Source: Zygnema cylindricum
Lineage: Eukaryota > Streptophyta > Zygnematophyceae > Zygnematales > Zygnemataceae
DNA: 39,405 bases
NCBI GenBank assembly: GCA_037447655.1
Contig: JBBHKE010001436.1
Coordinates: 42,359-81,763 of the forward strand
Direction of reading: 5' to 3'
This document shows, one piece after another, positions 10,537-19,737 of this stretch (position 1 is its first letter; every line of letters begins with the position of its first letter). The notes beneath the pieces were generated by a model. It had not been told where the DNA came from and searched no databases. It saw only the letters and a program-made list of their open reading frames with translations. A program made the position numbers and the translations under genes.

Positions 10537-11344
10537 GGTCACGGGCCCGCCCTCACGGATCCCGGTGTTTAATGGGGAAAAATATATGCACTGGGCTGAT
10601 TTGACTAAATCTTACCTTAAGCACGTAAAGTTGTATGATTTGGTCTCTGGTGTTCTTTTAGATACGGACCCATATTTTGAAAAGAAAAATGAGGATGCTT
10701 TACATGTTCTCAAGTTTATTTTGTCAGAAGACTTAAACATGATGTATATCTGTATCACTACGACATCTGAATTATGGAAGAGTTTGAGATAATCTTTTGT
10801 CATAGCTACTGAGCAGAATGAGGTTATAACTGCTAGAAAAATTTGGGATTATAAATATACCAGGGGTGATATGAAATCATATTGTAGTGGTTTCAAACTT
10901 TTGTTGTCGGAAAATGCATGCCCCGGGGGGAATTTTCCTCCCTATCATCAAACAATGATTTTAATGAGAGGGCTTCCTACTGAATATAAAGGAGCCTCGA
11001 AACAATTAAAGAGGTTAGAGAAGAGTAAATGGAATATAGCTGTAGCTGAAGCTTACATTCTAGAGGAAGAGGGAAATAACATACCATTGAATGGAGGACA
11101 TTCAGCAATAACTTACAATGCTCAGACATTTAGGCCGGCTGGATTTTCAGGATATATGGATTTTTCTCCTAATCCGAATTATAAGCAATATGATAGATGT
11201 GTCTATTGTTTTGGTCAAGGTCATGTTTTCCGGCTGTGTCCGGCATTTATAAAAGCATGTGAGACAGGAATTTATCATGCGGGATGGAAGGTGCGATCGG
11301 AGACTTCATCACCAAAATTTCCGGCATCAAAATTGCCGGTTTAA
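10469..11344 (+). pseudogene. copia B gag with zinc knuckle, one internal stop
   Basis: The frame starts at ATG 10469 inside the LTR (MAITAAAASSSSSSGAPAAS), then QVTGPPSRIPVFNGEKYMHW, the conserved gag N-terminus. One TAA at 10790 interrupts it after TTSELWKSLR. It resumes with ITARKIWDYKYT, MILMRGLPTEYKG and AEAYILEEE, and ends at a TAA at 11342. The nucleocapsid knuckle CVYCFGQGHVFRLC (CX2CX4HX4C) spans 11198-11239. Apart from the single internal stop the frame is whole, about 290 codons. An upstream in-frame ATG at 10457 is possible, but 10469 has the better match to the element's start region. Confidence 0.87.
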
Positions 11345-11371
11345 AATTCGGTTTTTTTTGCAATCGACGAG

Positions 11372-12775
11372 ATGGAGCAAGATAATCCCGCGGAAGAAAA
11401 AAAAGATGTGGTCAGATTTCCGCAATCGGATGACGATGAATTCTTTGCTCTTGCAAAAGATCTCATGGAAGGACCTCAAGAGAACGGATGGATTATGGAT
11501 TCCGGGTGCTCTTCCCACATGTGCGGCAACCGGGCTTACTTCAAAATCCTCAATCCAATTCCCACTCGTCGGATTTATTATGCGGATGACAGCGGTGTGG
11601 AGGCTACGGCAAAGGGAAGCGTGGAGTTAGCATGTGACATGAATGGTCAGATAATAAAGAGGACCTTACATGACGTTCTTTATATTCCAAAATTTAAGAA
11701 AAATTTGATTTCCACTTCGGTAGCTAAAATGAAAGGTTTTAAAATTTTGCAAAAGAATGGGAAAAAGGTAGTAAGCAAAGATGGGAGAGTAGCCTTGGTA
11801 AGAACTAGAGGCCCAAACTTGTTGTACCGGATGGACTTGGCTATTGAAATTGAATTTGCATACTCCAGTGTCCTTCCGGAAAATGTTTTGTGGCATAAGA
11901 GGCTCGGTCATGTTCATTATGAAATGCTTGATAAAATGGTAAAGCAAAATATGATAGATGGTGTCAAATAATGACAAAAAGAGTCTCATGTATGTGATGG
12001 TTGTGCTTTGGGAAAGCTTCACAAGCTGCCCCTACCTCAGACCGCGGATAACCGGGCCACAGATTTATTGCAAGTAATTCATTCGGATGTGTGGGGACCG
12101 TCGAAAGTCCCTTCACTTAGTGGCAACCGATTTTTAGTCACTTTTACAGATGATTTCTCCCGATACAGCAAAGTTTACTTTATGAAGGAGAAAAGTGAAG
12201 TGTTTACTCACTTCAAGCACTTTCCGATTTGGGCGGAAAAACTTCACGAGAAGCCGATTCTCTCTCTTCGGTCCGGCAACAGAGGAGAATATATTTCTAA
12301 TGCATTTTCAGATTATTTAAAAAAAAATGGCATCTCTCGTCAATTTACAGTTCCCTAAACTCCGGAGCAAAACGGAGTATCGGAAAGACTTAACCGAACC
12401 TTAACAGAAAGTGCAAAATCTATGATGTTGGATAAAGGGATATATTTTAAATTTTGGGGTGAAGCTTTCTCCTGTGCATCTTTTATTAGGAATAGAAATG
12501 AAACCACAGCAGTTAAAGGTAAAACACCATATGAAGTATGGACCGGAAAGAAACCCAATGTGAGTCACTTCCGGGTTTTTGGTAGCAAATGCTTTATTTT
12601 AGATAATCTTCCTATTTCTAAGCTTCATCTCAAATCCGTTCCCGGAATTTTTATGGGATATGATGATGATGTCGTAGGCTATAGAGTATAGAATACAGAT
12701 AGAAAAACTCTTCAAGTTGCTAGGAATATTCAAGTTAAAGAAGAGAGTAACTCGGTTGATGTTTTTGGCATGACA
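11372..12775 (+). pseudogene. copia B pol: protease and integrase, three stops
   Basis: Same frame as gag. The protease has GWIMDSGCSSHMC. The pre-integrase finger has HKRLGHVH and CDGCALGKLH. The integrase has LLQVIHSDVWGP (first Asp) and GVSERLNRTL (Glu). The middle motif reads LRSGNRGEYIS where RSDNGGEY is expected, so the second catalytic Asp is Gly. In-frame stops occur at 11969-11974 (two adjacent codons), 12356 and 12689. The C-terminal block PGIFMGYDDDVVGYRV is present. No frameshift is needed between 11372 and about 13130, so decay is mainly by point changes. Confidence 0.93.
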
Positions 12776-13170
12776 GATTTTGAGAAAAATGCCAAAACTC
12801 AAGAATATGTAATTTTTGAAAATGTTCCTCTTCAATCTCTGACAAGTTCTTCCTCATCTATCGGCGCAGGATCATCTCCAGACGTTTCAGTGACTCAGCC
12901 GGTAGGACCTACTGGGTCACCTCCTCCTCCTCCTCCACCTCCTCCTCCTCCTCGGCGGACACGATTGGCTCCAACAGTTCCAGCCTCAGATTTTCCGGGG
13001 GGAAGAAGGCAAAACAGCAGGCTGCGGAACTGCGAAGCTGCTCTACTTTCTGTCCGCACGCTGGAACCAGATGAAAACTGTGAAACTGCGAAACTGCAAA
13101 GCTGCGAAGCTACTACGACGCTGCGAAGCTGAGATGTTCCTACGACGCTGCGAAGCTGCGATGCTGCAAA
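12776..13170 (+). other. copia B integrase-RT linker with proline run and short CTGCGAAG repeats
   Basis: An open stretch (12770-13132) with a serine-rich start and a run of eleven prolines at about 12923-12952 encoded by CCT/CCA repeats. From about 13018 to 13170 the DNA changes to irregular repeats of CTGCGAAGCTGCGA, which break the frame before RT. This repeat segment has no counterpart in copia A and looks like a local expansion or filler insertion. Confidence 0.65.
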
Positions 13171-13178
13171 ATGAATAG

Positions 13179-13684
13179 GTGGAGCATGCTCTATTTTCTG
13201 CCACTACGATGGAGCCGGTCACCATACAGGAAGCCTTTTCAGCCCCGGAAGAGGATCAATGGATTTCCGCGGCGAATGATGAAATGAGATCGATTATGGA
13301 GACTCAAACTTGGGAGCTTGTGGAGCTTCCACCGGATCGGAAAGCCATCAGGTGTAAGTGGGTTTTTAAAGTTAAGCTAAATCCTGATAATTCATTTGTA
13401 AGACATAAGGCTAGGCTTGTTGCAAAAGGCTATAGTCAAAAGGACTGAATTGACGATGAAGAGACTTTCTCACCAGTTGTCCGATTTCCAACTGTTAGAA
13501 TTTTGTTATCTTAAGCAGCCATTGAAATATCGAATTACATCAAATGGATGTTAAGACAGCCTTTTTGCATGGATATTTAGAGGAAGTGATTTACATGAAA
13601 CAGACTGAAATGTATGTAGAGACCAGAAAAGAAAATCAGGTCTGTAAGTTGTTGAAATCCTTGTACGGACTGAAGCAAGCTCCA
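13179..13684 (+). pseudogene. copia B reverse transcriptase, N-terminal part
   Basis: Starts with EAFSAPEEDQWISAANDEM, WELVELPPDRKAIRCKWVFK and HKARLVAKGYSQKD, then a TGA at 13446, IDDEETFSPVVRFPTVRILL and a TAA. After a frame change near 13530 it reads [20 protein letters not shown] (first catalytic Asp present) and [12 protein letters not shown], where it is cut by the 13686-15162 insertion. RT continues at 15167. Confidence 0.9.
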
Positions 13685-13685
13685 T

Positions 13686-15162
13686 TGTCGAGCGTGCCTG
13701 CGTAACGTAAGGGAAGGGCCCACAACCAAGAGCTGTGGGCATCGGAGTCCTGCAAATAACCCCCCCAATGTGAATGCTCCCCAGAATAATGATCAAGCCC
13801 ACTGCTGACCCACATCCCTCCCATAGACATGCATGCAAAGAGAGGAGAGGCTCACGGACCAGGAGTAAGAATGATTGCATGGGAAGGCAAAAAGATATCC
13901 CCTCCCCTTCCTTTCCCTTTTTGGCCGGAGAAAGGGATTCAGTCCTAGGAAACCGGGCTGATTTCCCAACCCCCCCCCCCCCCTTCCCCGCCCACAGGGA
14001 AGTCCATAACATTTGTACCCTCAAAATCCACTGTTTCGATACGAGGAAGTTGCACTTTTATTCCGGGAGGTTCACGCCAAAGTAAAAGGATCTACAAGCG
14101 AATACACAATTGCACTACCACGTGGACATATGGAAATTAATAGGAATGGTTGTTTCAGATTTAACAATATCACCTTGCTCAGAAAAGAGAATACAAGATA
14201 AAAAATCTAAACTATAGCGAAGCAAGCTTAACATACCCCAGAAATTAACGATGACAATAAGAAAAGGCGACCCTTCTCCCGATGGTACCGGAAATAGGTA
14301 TGGTGCTCCTTCACCCCTCGGTGTCCGCAGCCTGGAACCAACTAGACTCTTCTCAGTTTCAAATAGCGAAAAGTCCAAAATCACCCAAAAGAACGATAGT
14401 GCGAACTACCAGCCCGGACTATGATTCCCACAATAGACATATCCAAAAACCAAGATGGCAATAGAGTCAAAAAAAAAAAGATTCTTCCAAAAAGAAGGTT
14501 TGTAGAAATTTTTGAGGTTTTTCACAGGAGGAAGTACTGAAAAGCAACCTGTCTCCTTCGACCCCAAGTGACTTATACATCAAAGTTTGTCAAATTGCAG
14601 GTCCAAAAGTCAAAGCTACGCTATTAACCAATGAGCGGCAAGCAAGTGTAAGGGAACTAACACAAGACAAAATAATCCGTACTACACTCGGGGCAAAAAC
14701 TTTTGCTCCGGACTGCGGCTAGATCCGCGGCTGGAAGTTATTATTTGATCCACTATTATAAGACAAAGTCATAACAATGACACTAACTTGCCAGACTTTG
14801 ACGTAATGTAATTAATGGACCAAAAGCCAGCTGTACCTGAGCTAAATTGCTAGAGACAGGTAACAACATAATCTAGATTGCAATCCGAAAGTTTTACGTG
14901 GCAATCCCCAATGTAACCTCTACCAGGGCTAGCAGAAGCTGGTACTATGTAACAGAAATGCAATCTTAGAGACGGTGGAACTTTGTCGTCCGGCCTCCGT
15001 TAGGCGCGAAATAAAGTGCGTTCCGCTCAGTTTAGGAAATACAAGGATCTGGTCTGGCTTGGTGCGCTCATTCCCTTGTACTGTGAGGACCGTACAAGGG
15101 AGGAAGGGCCCGGGAATCCTTAAGGGTATAAAGGTGTGCTTGAAAAGCACACGCACTTGACA
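13686..15162 (+). mobile_element. 1,477-bp unidentified insertion in copia B RT
   Basis: It splits the RT codons Q-A-P and R-K-W exactly. Ends are TGTCGAG...CTTGACA, a 7-bp inverted repeat with one mismatch, flanked by CCAT (13682-13685) and CCAC (15163-15166), a 4-bp target duplication with one change. TG...CA ends would suit a solo LTR, and the inverted ends would also suit a DNA transposon. No protein homology was recognised in any frame. Near the right end are two inverted repeats, CCCTTGTAC/GTACAAGGG (about 15071-15098) and GTGTGCTT/AAGCACAC (about 15133-15152), and a TATAAA between them. A C14 run lies at about 13970. Confidence 0.7.
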
Positions 15163-15166
15163 CCAC

Positions 15167-16262
15167 GTAAGTGGAATCTGAAACTAGATGAGTTTCTAAC
15201 TAGTCTCAGCTTTGTGAGGATTAGTTCAGATCACTGAGTCTAATTTATGGAAGGGGAAGATGGGATTATTTACATTGCGGTGTATGTAGATGATTTGTTG
15301 CTACTAAGTAAGTCATTAAATGAGATTAACAAAATAAAAGCAGCCTTGAATTCTAAATTTGAGATGAAAGATTTAGGGGAGGCAAAATACATTCTTAGAA
15401 TTCAAGTAGAAAGGGATAGACATCAGAGAATGATTTATCTAACGCAGCGGGAAGCGATTGGGAACATGTTTGAAAAGTTTGGCATGGCAGAGGCAAAGGA
15501 AAGTGCCATTCCCATAGAATTTAAGCAAAAGGTGGAAGGCACTGAGACTGATGGAGGAGTCATTTTTTATGACACATTGGAATCAGGGGAGGCAGATTCT
15601 ATGGCTGCCATTCCATATCGTCAGATTGTCGGCAGTCTAATCTACTTCATGAATTGCACACGTCGGGATATTGCGGCAGCAGTCAGTGCTTTAAGCCGGA
15701 GTTTACAAAATCCGAGGAGATCGGATTGGGAGGCAACAAAGAGGGTTCTTCGGTATCTTGCAGGGACACGGAATTTGCGACTTGCTCTCGGTGGAGGTGA
15801 AGTAAAGATTCAGACTTGGAGCGATGCGAGTTACGGGGACATGCCAAGCCACCGCTCCACTACTGGATTCATTCTGAAGATTGGAAGTGGCACATGCTGT
15901 TGGAGCAGCAAGCTTCAAAAAGTCACAGCTTAGTCTACAATGGAGGCTGAATACATGGCAGCCAGCTCAACTATCAAGGAGTTACTTTGGGTAAAGTCTC
16001 TCCTTTAAGAACTTCATTTCATGCAATCTAGACCTCAAATACAGTGGTGTGACAACGAGGCAGCTATAGCGATTGCATCTAACCCAAGTCATCACTTCAA
16101 CAGCAAGCACATTGATATCAAGCTGCATTTTTGTAAGAGAGAAGGTGATGAACAGAATTTTGAAACTTAGTTATTTTTCGGATGAGATGATGGTAGCAGA
16201 TATGATGAATAAGGCTTTACCTGCACCTAAATTTGAAGTTTTGTAGAGAGGAATGTGGACTT
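15167..16262 (+). pseudogene. copia B reverse transcriptase C-terminal part and RNase H
   Basis: Resumes RT directly after the insertion: KWNLKLDEFLTSLSF, a stop near 15236, then open from 15247 with the catalytic YVDDLLLLSKS, EMKDLGEAKYIL, RQIVGSLIYFMNCTR and RVLRYLAGT. RNase H has WSDASYGD and TTGFILKIGSGTCCWSSK, a stop at 15931, then STMEAEYMAASSTIKEL, CDNEAAIAIASNPSHHF and KHIDIKLHF with further stops and a frameshift to about 16260. The catalytic YVDD is intact, but the protein could not be made as one piece. Confidence 0.92.
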
Positions 16263-16280
16263 AGTGACTAAGAGAGTCTA

Positions 16281-16294
16281 AAGGTTTAAGGAAG
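16281..16294 (+). other. polypurine tract of copia B
   Basis: AAGGTTTAAGGAAG stands directly before the 3' LTR start TGTTG. It is purine-rich but interrupted by TTT. Confidence 0.6.
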
Positions 16295-17334
16295 TGTTGT
16301 TTTGGAAACCTTCAGTCCTCTCTATATCTCGTTGCTATACTGCCATGCTGCGCTAAGTCTAACATCGCAGCTGGAAACCTGTAATCCTCTCTATACTTTG
16401 TTGCTATGCTGCCATGCTGCGCTGCTCTAATGTCGCAGCTGCGTTGGTAGAACACCGCAGTCATAGCAGCTTGAGTAAACAGCTGCGTTGGTAGAACACC
16501 GCAGTCATAGCAGCTTGAGTAAACAGCTGCGCTACTCTAAACATTACAGCTGCGCTGGTAGAGCATCGCAGCCATAGCAATTCGTATGAAAGCTAAACTG
16601 TTGTAAGCAGGATTTAGTGTTTATGTAACTCCAAAGGGAGTACACAGACTTAGTACACCTCAGGCACACGTGTCGGTATGTGGGGGTAGTCAAGGTTGGT
16701 TTATGTGGACGACGAAGTACGCAGTCATTTGGTGACTCGATTTACACGTGGAGGTTCATCTTCAGTTGTAACGAATGCGTGAACGGCGAACGGAGTTCGC
16801 CGTCATTTTTGAAAGTGAAATATTGAAGTGCGCCGTCATTTCGGTGAACAAACCTTTGCTACACACTTTAGCGGCGGCTAGAGTTAAAGATTGATGTAAA
16901 TAGTTTGTACTGCAGACGGCGAAGGTTTAGTTTGGTAAAGATTTAGTGTACCGGTGGATCACGGTAATTGTGGTACGGTTTAGATTAGTTGTAGGCTCAC
17001 TTGTATGTGTAGGAGTTACAATATTTTGGAAGTTAGGATTTTCTTTGTATGAAAAACTGCGAAGCAATTTTTGGGTTTTTGAATTATAAGATCATTGTGA
17101 TCTTTTGGCAGAATTGTGTGAAATTTTGCATGTGTTTTCTTTGGTGTATTTTCTTCATTGTGGCAAATTTGCAGACCTAGTGTGTGTCTGATTTTCTTGG
17201 AGATTCATTGTGAAGTTGGTCATTTGTGGGTATTCGTGAGAGTTTCCTCTATATACTTTGATTGTGATTATAGCAACTGCTGCTGCTGCTGCTTCTTCTT
17301 CTTTTTGAGAGGCACCAGTTGCCTCAAATCCACA
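16295..17334 (+). repeat. 3' LTR of copia B
   Basis: 1,040 bp, the partner of 9538-10536. It is longer mainly because a 44-bp unit (GCGTTGGTAGAACACCGCAG and on) is tandemly doubled at about 16440-16530. The copy of the gag start reads ATAGCAACTGCT where the 5' LTR has ATGGCAATTACT, so the start codon is lost here. The element ends CCACA at 17334, followed by AAACT. Confidence 0.93.
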
Positions 17335-17630
17335 AAACTAATAATTGAAATTCAACCTAGTACTGTACAACTGTACACATGGACCGTCACGGTCAGCCGA
17401 GATCAATCCAAAATATACTTCTATAACTCTACCATACTAACTACATTCCGCGGCGTTGCTATAATGCTATGCTGCGCTGCTATACTGCTACGCTACTTAG
17501 TTGCTGCTCCGCTAAGTTGCTACGCTGCTATGTTGCGCTGGTCTGGAACCGCAGCTGGGCTGCTCTGTCATCGCAACTATAGCAGCCTAGTTGCTATCTA
17601 CTAAGTACCCAACTCTGTAACCCTGTTACA
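17335..17630 (-). repeat. gypsy 5' LTR, 5' part
   Basis: Continues the LTR split by copia B. On the minus strand it starts TGTAACAGGG at 17630, exactly where the copia integrase homology of the next feature stops. It is full of GCTGC, GCTATGCTGC and similar motifs (17455-17600), like the unrelated copia B LTR. Confidence 0.7.
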
Positions 17631-17631
17631 C

Positions 17632-18239
17632 GTTCCAACCCATCTCTCATAAGGTGTCATTTCTTTCACGGCTGTAGTAAGGACTTTATTTTTAATGTAG
17701 CTAGCACAGTTCATGGCTTCTGCCCAAAACGTTTTTCCTATCTTCTTATTTGCCAACATGCTACGTACACTATCTCTAAGAGTCCAATTTATACTCTTAG
17801 CTACCCCATTTCGTTTTGGATTTTTCGATGCAGTTTTTTTGATGTTGAACTCCCTCATCCCTCTAATATTTCTCAAATTGGTTAGAGGCATATTCTCCCC
17901 CATTATCACTCGGTATTCTCTTTTTCACTCGAGGCTTTGTATTCTTTAATGTAAGTTGGTGTTTCAGACTTTGTTTTTAGGAAGTAGACTTTAGTGTATC
18001 TAGACCAGTCATACGTGATTGTCAATATAAACTTTTTCCCTCCGACCGAAGGTACTTTTGCCGGTCCCCAAATGTCTGTGTGGACCAAATCTAGTACTTT
18101 CTCACCTCTATATGTGGCAGTTTTGGGAAAAGGAAGTCAGTGAGTCTTATCTTGGGCATATCCACTACAATCATCCATCATTTTATTATCCCCAAATTGA
18201 ATGCCTTCTGTTAGATTTCCTTGAAATCCGGGATTCGGC
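17632..18239 (-). pseudogene. copia C integrase fragment
   Basis: Minus-strand remnant closely similar to copia A integrase. Reading from 18239: EGIQFGDNKMMDDCSGYAQD, then LVHTDIWGPAKVPSVGGKKF, WSRYTKVYFLKTKSET, a break near 17906, NIKKTASKNPKRNGVAKS, MLANKKIGKTFWAEAMNCAS and TPYERWVG, where the gypsy LTR begins. It is dead: the zinc finger CSGCAQ reads CSGYAQ, and the catalytic Glu of GVAERLN is Lys (GVAKSIN). The rest should lie left of the window, beyond the gypsy element. It is the oldest layer of the nest here. Confidence 0.88.
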
Positions 18240-18261
18240 ATGTCCCACACTTGGGAAAATT

Positions 18262-18331
18262 GAGCTGGCCAGGTTCGAACCTGGGACCTTTCACTTCAGC
18301 TGCGAACGCACTACCACTGTGCCACCAACTC
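18262..18331 (-). other. tRNA-like sequence (SINE head or tRNA pseudogene)
   Basis: On the minus strand 70 nt fold as a near-complete cloverleaf: acceptor GAGTTGG/CCAGCTC (7 bp, one G-U), D stem GCAC/GTGC, anticodon stem TTCGC/GTGAA, T stem CCAGG/CCTGG. A box TGGCACAGTGG and B box GGTTCGAACCT match the RNA polymerase III promoter. Against a working tRNA, the anticodon loop AGCTGAA lacks the U before the anticodon and the T loop has 6 bases, not 7. A tRNA-derived SINE head is the likeliest reading, but no tail or flanking duplication was identified. Confidence 0.55.
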
Positions 18332-18477
18332 GATGTTGAGACTGGCGGGTCCGTACCCATTTATTACGGGCGGCTCGAGTATGGATATTTCCATATTCTA
18401 CCCCGTATTGGACCGGCTTCACGTGCCAATCCAACAGAGGGATGGGGTTGGTGGGGCGGGGGTGACTTTTGTCACAG
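18332..18477. other. no gene seen
   Basis: Sequence between the tRNA-like element and the first LRR exon. The end (GGGGCGGGGGTGACTTTTGT, then CACAG) serves as the splice acceptor of that exon. Either intron of the LRR gene or body of a SINE. Confidence 0.5.
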
Positions 18478-18549
18478 ATGGCTATTTACGAACCATTTGA
18501 GTGGATACATTCCATCGTCCATTGGAAATTTGACCTCTCTCGAACATTT
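18478..18549 (+). CDS. LRR exon, exactly 72 nt, phase 2
   Basis: Bounded by CACAG and GTAAGA, and exactly 72 nt. With one base completing the previous codon it encodes WLFTNHLSGYIPSSIGNLTS, then LEHL, one plant-type leucine-rich repeat of 24 residues (LxxLxLxxNxLxGxIPxxIGNLTS). Single-LRR 72-nt phase-2 exons are characteristic of plant LRR receptor and receptor-like genes. The apparent TAA stop after LEHL is the splice donor GTAAG. Earlier exons would lie upstream, perhaps beyond the retrotransposon nest. Confidence 0.82.
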
Positions 18550-18956
18550 GTAAGACTAAATTCTAAAAAAAACCAAAGCTTGTAAAGCTAAATCCTAAAA
18601 AAAGCCCATCGTTACTTCTAGAATAGGGTGGAACATAGTTTGGAAATGGAGCTAAAGGGGGTTACCCCTTCTCCTCCCTTCTTTCACCCCCCATATATTC
18701 GATATGGGTCCCCACAAAAGATTACACGTTCCATCCTCCATAGGAAATTTGACCGCTCTCGAACATTTGTAAGAGTAAATTCTAGAAAATGCCAAAATTT
18801 GTAAGATTAAATTCTAAACAAATCCAAACATTTGTAAGACTAACTTATAAACAAATCAAAAATTGTAAGACTAAATGCTAAACAAAGCTAAAATTTAGTA
18901 AGGCTAAATTATAAATAAAAGCCAAAAAATTGTAAGACTAAATTCTAAAAGAAGCC
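18545..18956 (+). repeat. array of about 32-bp repeats containing GTAAGA
   Basis: At least eight copies of a unit close to ATTTGTAAGACTAAATTCTA followed by AAA and a CCAAA block, at about 18545, 18578, 18764, 18796, 18828, 18861, 18893 and 18927. The unit starts with the last bases of the LRR exon and its splice donor, so the array looks like repeated copies of an exon-intron junction. A 55-bp segment (CATCGTTACTTCTAGAATAG and on) follows the units at 18606 and again at 18956. Confidence 0.75.
18722..18768 (+). pseudogene. partial copy of an LRR exon (3' edge only)
   Basis: The last 45 or so bases of an LRR exon, reading HVPSSIGNLTALEHL, followed by GTAAGA. The 5' half and the acceptor are missing; upstream is unrelated sequence also seen near 20210-20250. 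It is a diverged copy of the exon at 18478-18549, 219 bp away, that kept its donor site. Confidence 0.7.
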
Positions 18957-19010
18957 CCATCGCTACTTCTAGAATAAGGTGGAACCTGGTTGGAAATGGG
19001 GTTAAAGGTG

Positions 19011-19665
19011 GTGCAAAACTTGAATGTATGTTGCAACAATTTTTTAAATTTGTGATTCATTCATTTTTATTTCATTTCTTTTGTATGTTAAAACGTTGTA
19101 ATTTAATTTCTTAAAGAAGTATGGCATAAAATGTACACTATTGATAGTTCCTTTAATTAGAAAAAAAATATGAAAACCACTATTTAATGTGGCATAAATC
19201 TAAATTTATGCTTCCTTGGATAACATTATGGAAAGAAGGCGTCTTAGAGTGGTACAAAACCAGCTCAACTTCCTTCCTTGTAGCCTTTCACCTCCTCTCC
19301 TCCTCTTTCTTTCTTCATTTTTTCATATCTCATTTTTTGTGGATAAATTTAATTCCCCCCCTCCCCTTCCACCCCTCCTCTCCCATCCCCTCCTTGAAGC
19401 CTCTCCGCCCCTATCTTCCTCCCTCGACTTGGAAGTGGCAGTGAGCCGCTGAGGGAGGAAGCGAGGGGAGAGAGAGTAGGAAGGGAGAGTGTTGGTCAAA
19501 GGGAAGAGAAAGAGTGGCGGTTAGGGGGGGAGGGAGAGAATGGCTGTCGGATGTACTTAATAAGAATTGATACCCAACTTTTGTTGTTATAATGACTTGT
19601 AATCCATACTAATTGGAATGCATTTTGGGGAGGGTTTGGTGGGGTGGGTGTGTACGGTATTATAG
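19011..19665 (+). other. no gene seen; intron of the LRR gene
   Basis: AT-rich, then a pyrimidine-rich part (19260-19435, CCCCTCC and TTCCTCC) followed by a purine-rich part (19440-19545, GGGAGAGAGAG). Apparent reading frames here come from the biased composition. The last 60 bases, with GGTTTGGTGGGGTGGG, resemble those before the 18478 exon, suggesting that exon and intron were duplicated together. Confidence 0.5.
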
Positions 19666-19737
19666 TTCCGTACATTCAAACGAATTGGGTGGAGTTATTC
19701 CATCTTCTATCAAAAATTTGACATCCCTCCAAATGTT
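19666..19737 (+). CDS. LRR exon, exactly 72 nt, phase 2
   Basis: Bounded by TATAG and GTAAGA, exactly 72 nt, same phase as the 18478 exon. It encodes SVHSNELGGVIPSSIKNLTS, then LQML, again one 24-residue plant LRR. Downstream bases (CTTCTAAATAGGGTAGGACT) match those after the first LRR exon, so the two exon-intron units share an origin. The protein would be extracellular and bind a ligand, as is usual for plant LRR ectodomains. Confidence 0.8.

Larger units (their letters stand above)
9538..17334 (+). mobile_element. Ty1/copia element B, complete with two LTRs and a perfect target duplication
   Basis: A plus-strand copia element of 7,797 bp, 1,477 bp of which is a later insertion. Its LTRs begin TGTT and end CCACA. 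A perfect 5-bp target duplication AAACT flanks it, which fixes both ends to the base. It inserted into the minus-strand gypsy LTR. Gene order is gag, protease, integrase, RT, RNase H. It is related to copia A (shared gag start motif, similar pol) but clearly diverged in LTR sequence. Multiple stops and a lost integrase Asp make it non-autonomous. Confidence 0.95.

Noticed and set aside
13686-15162. Helitron, because of the hairpin near the right end
   Set aside because: No CTRR after the hairpin, no TC start, and insertion is not between A and T; it also has a target duplication.
18722-18768. A third working LRR exon
   Set aside because: Only the 3' half is present and no acceptor gives a 72-nt exon.
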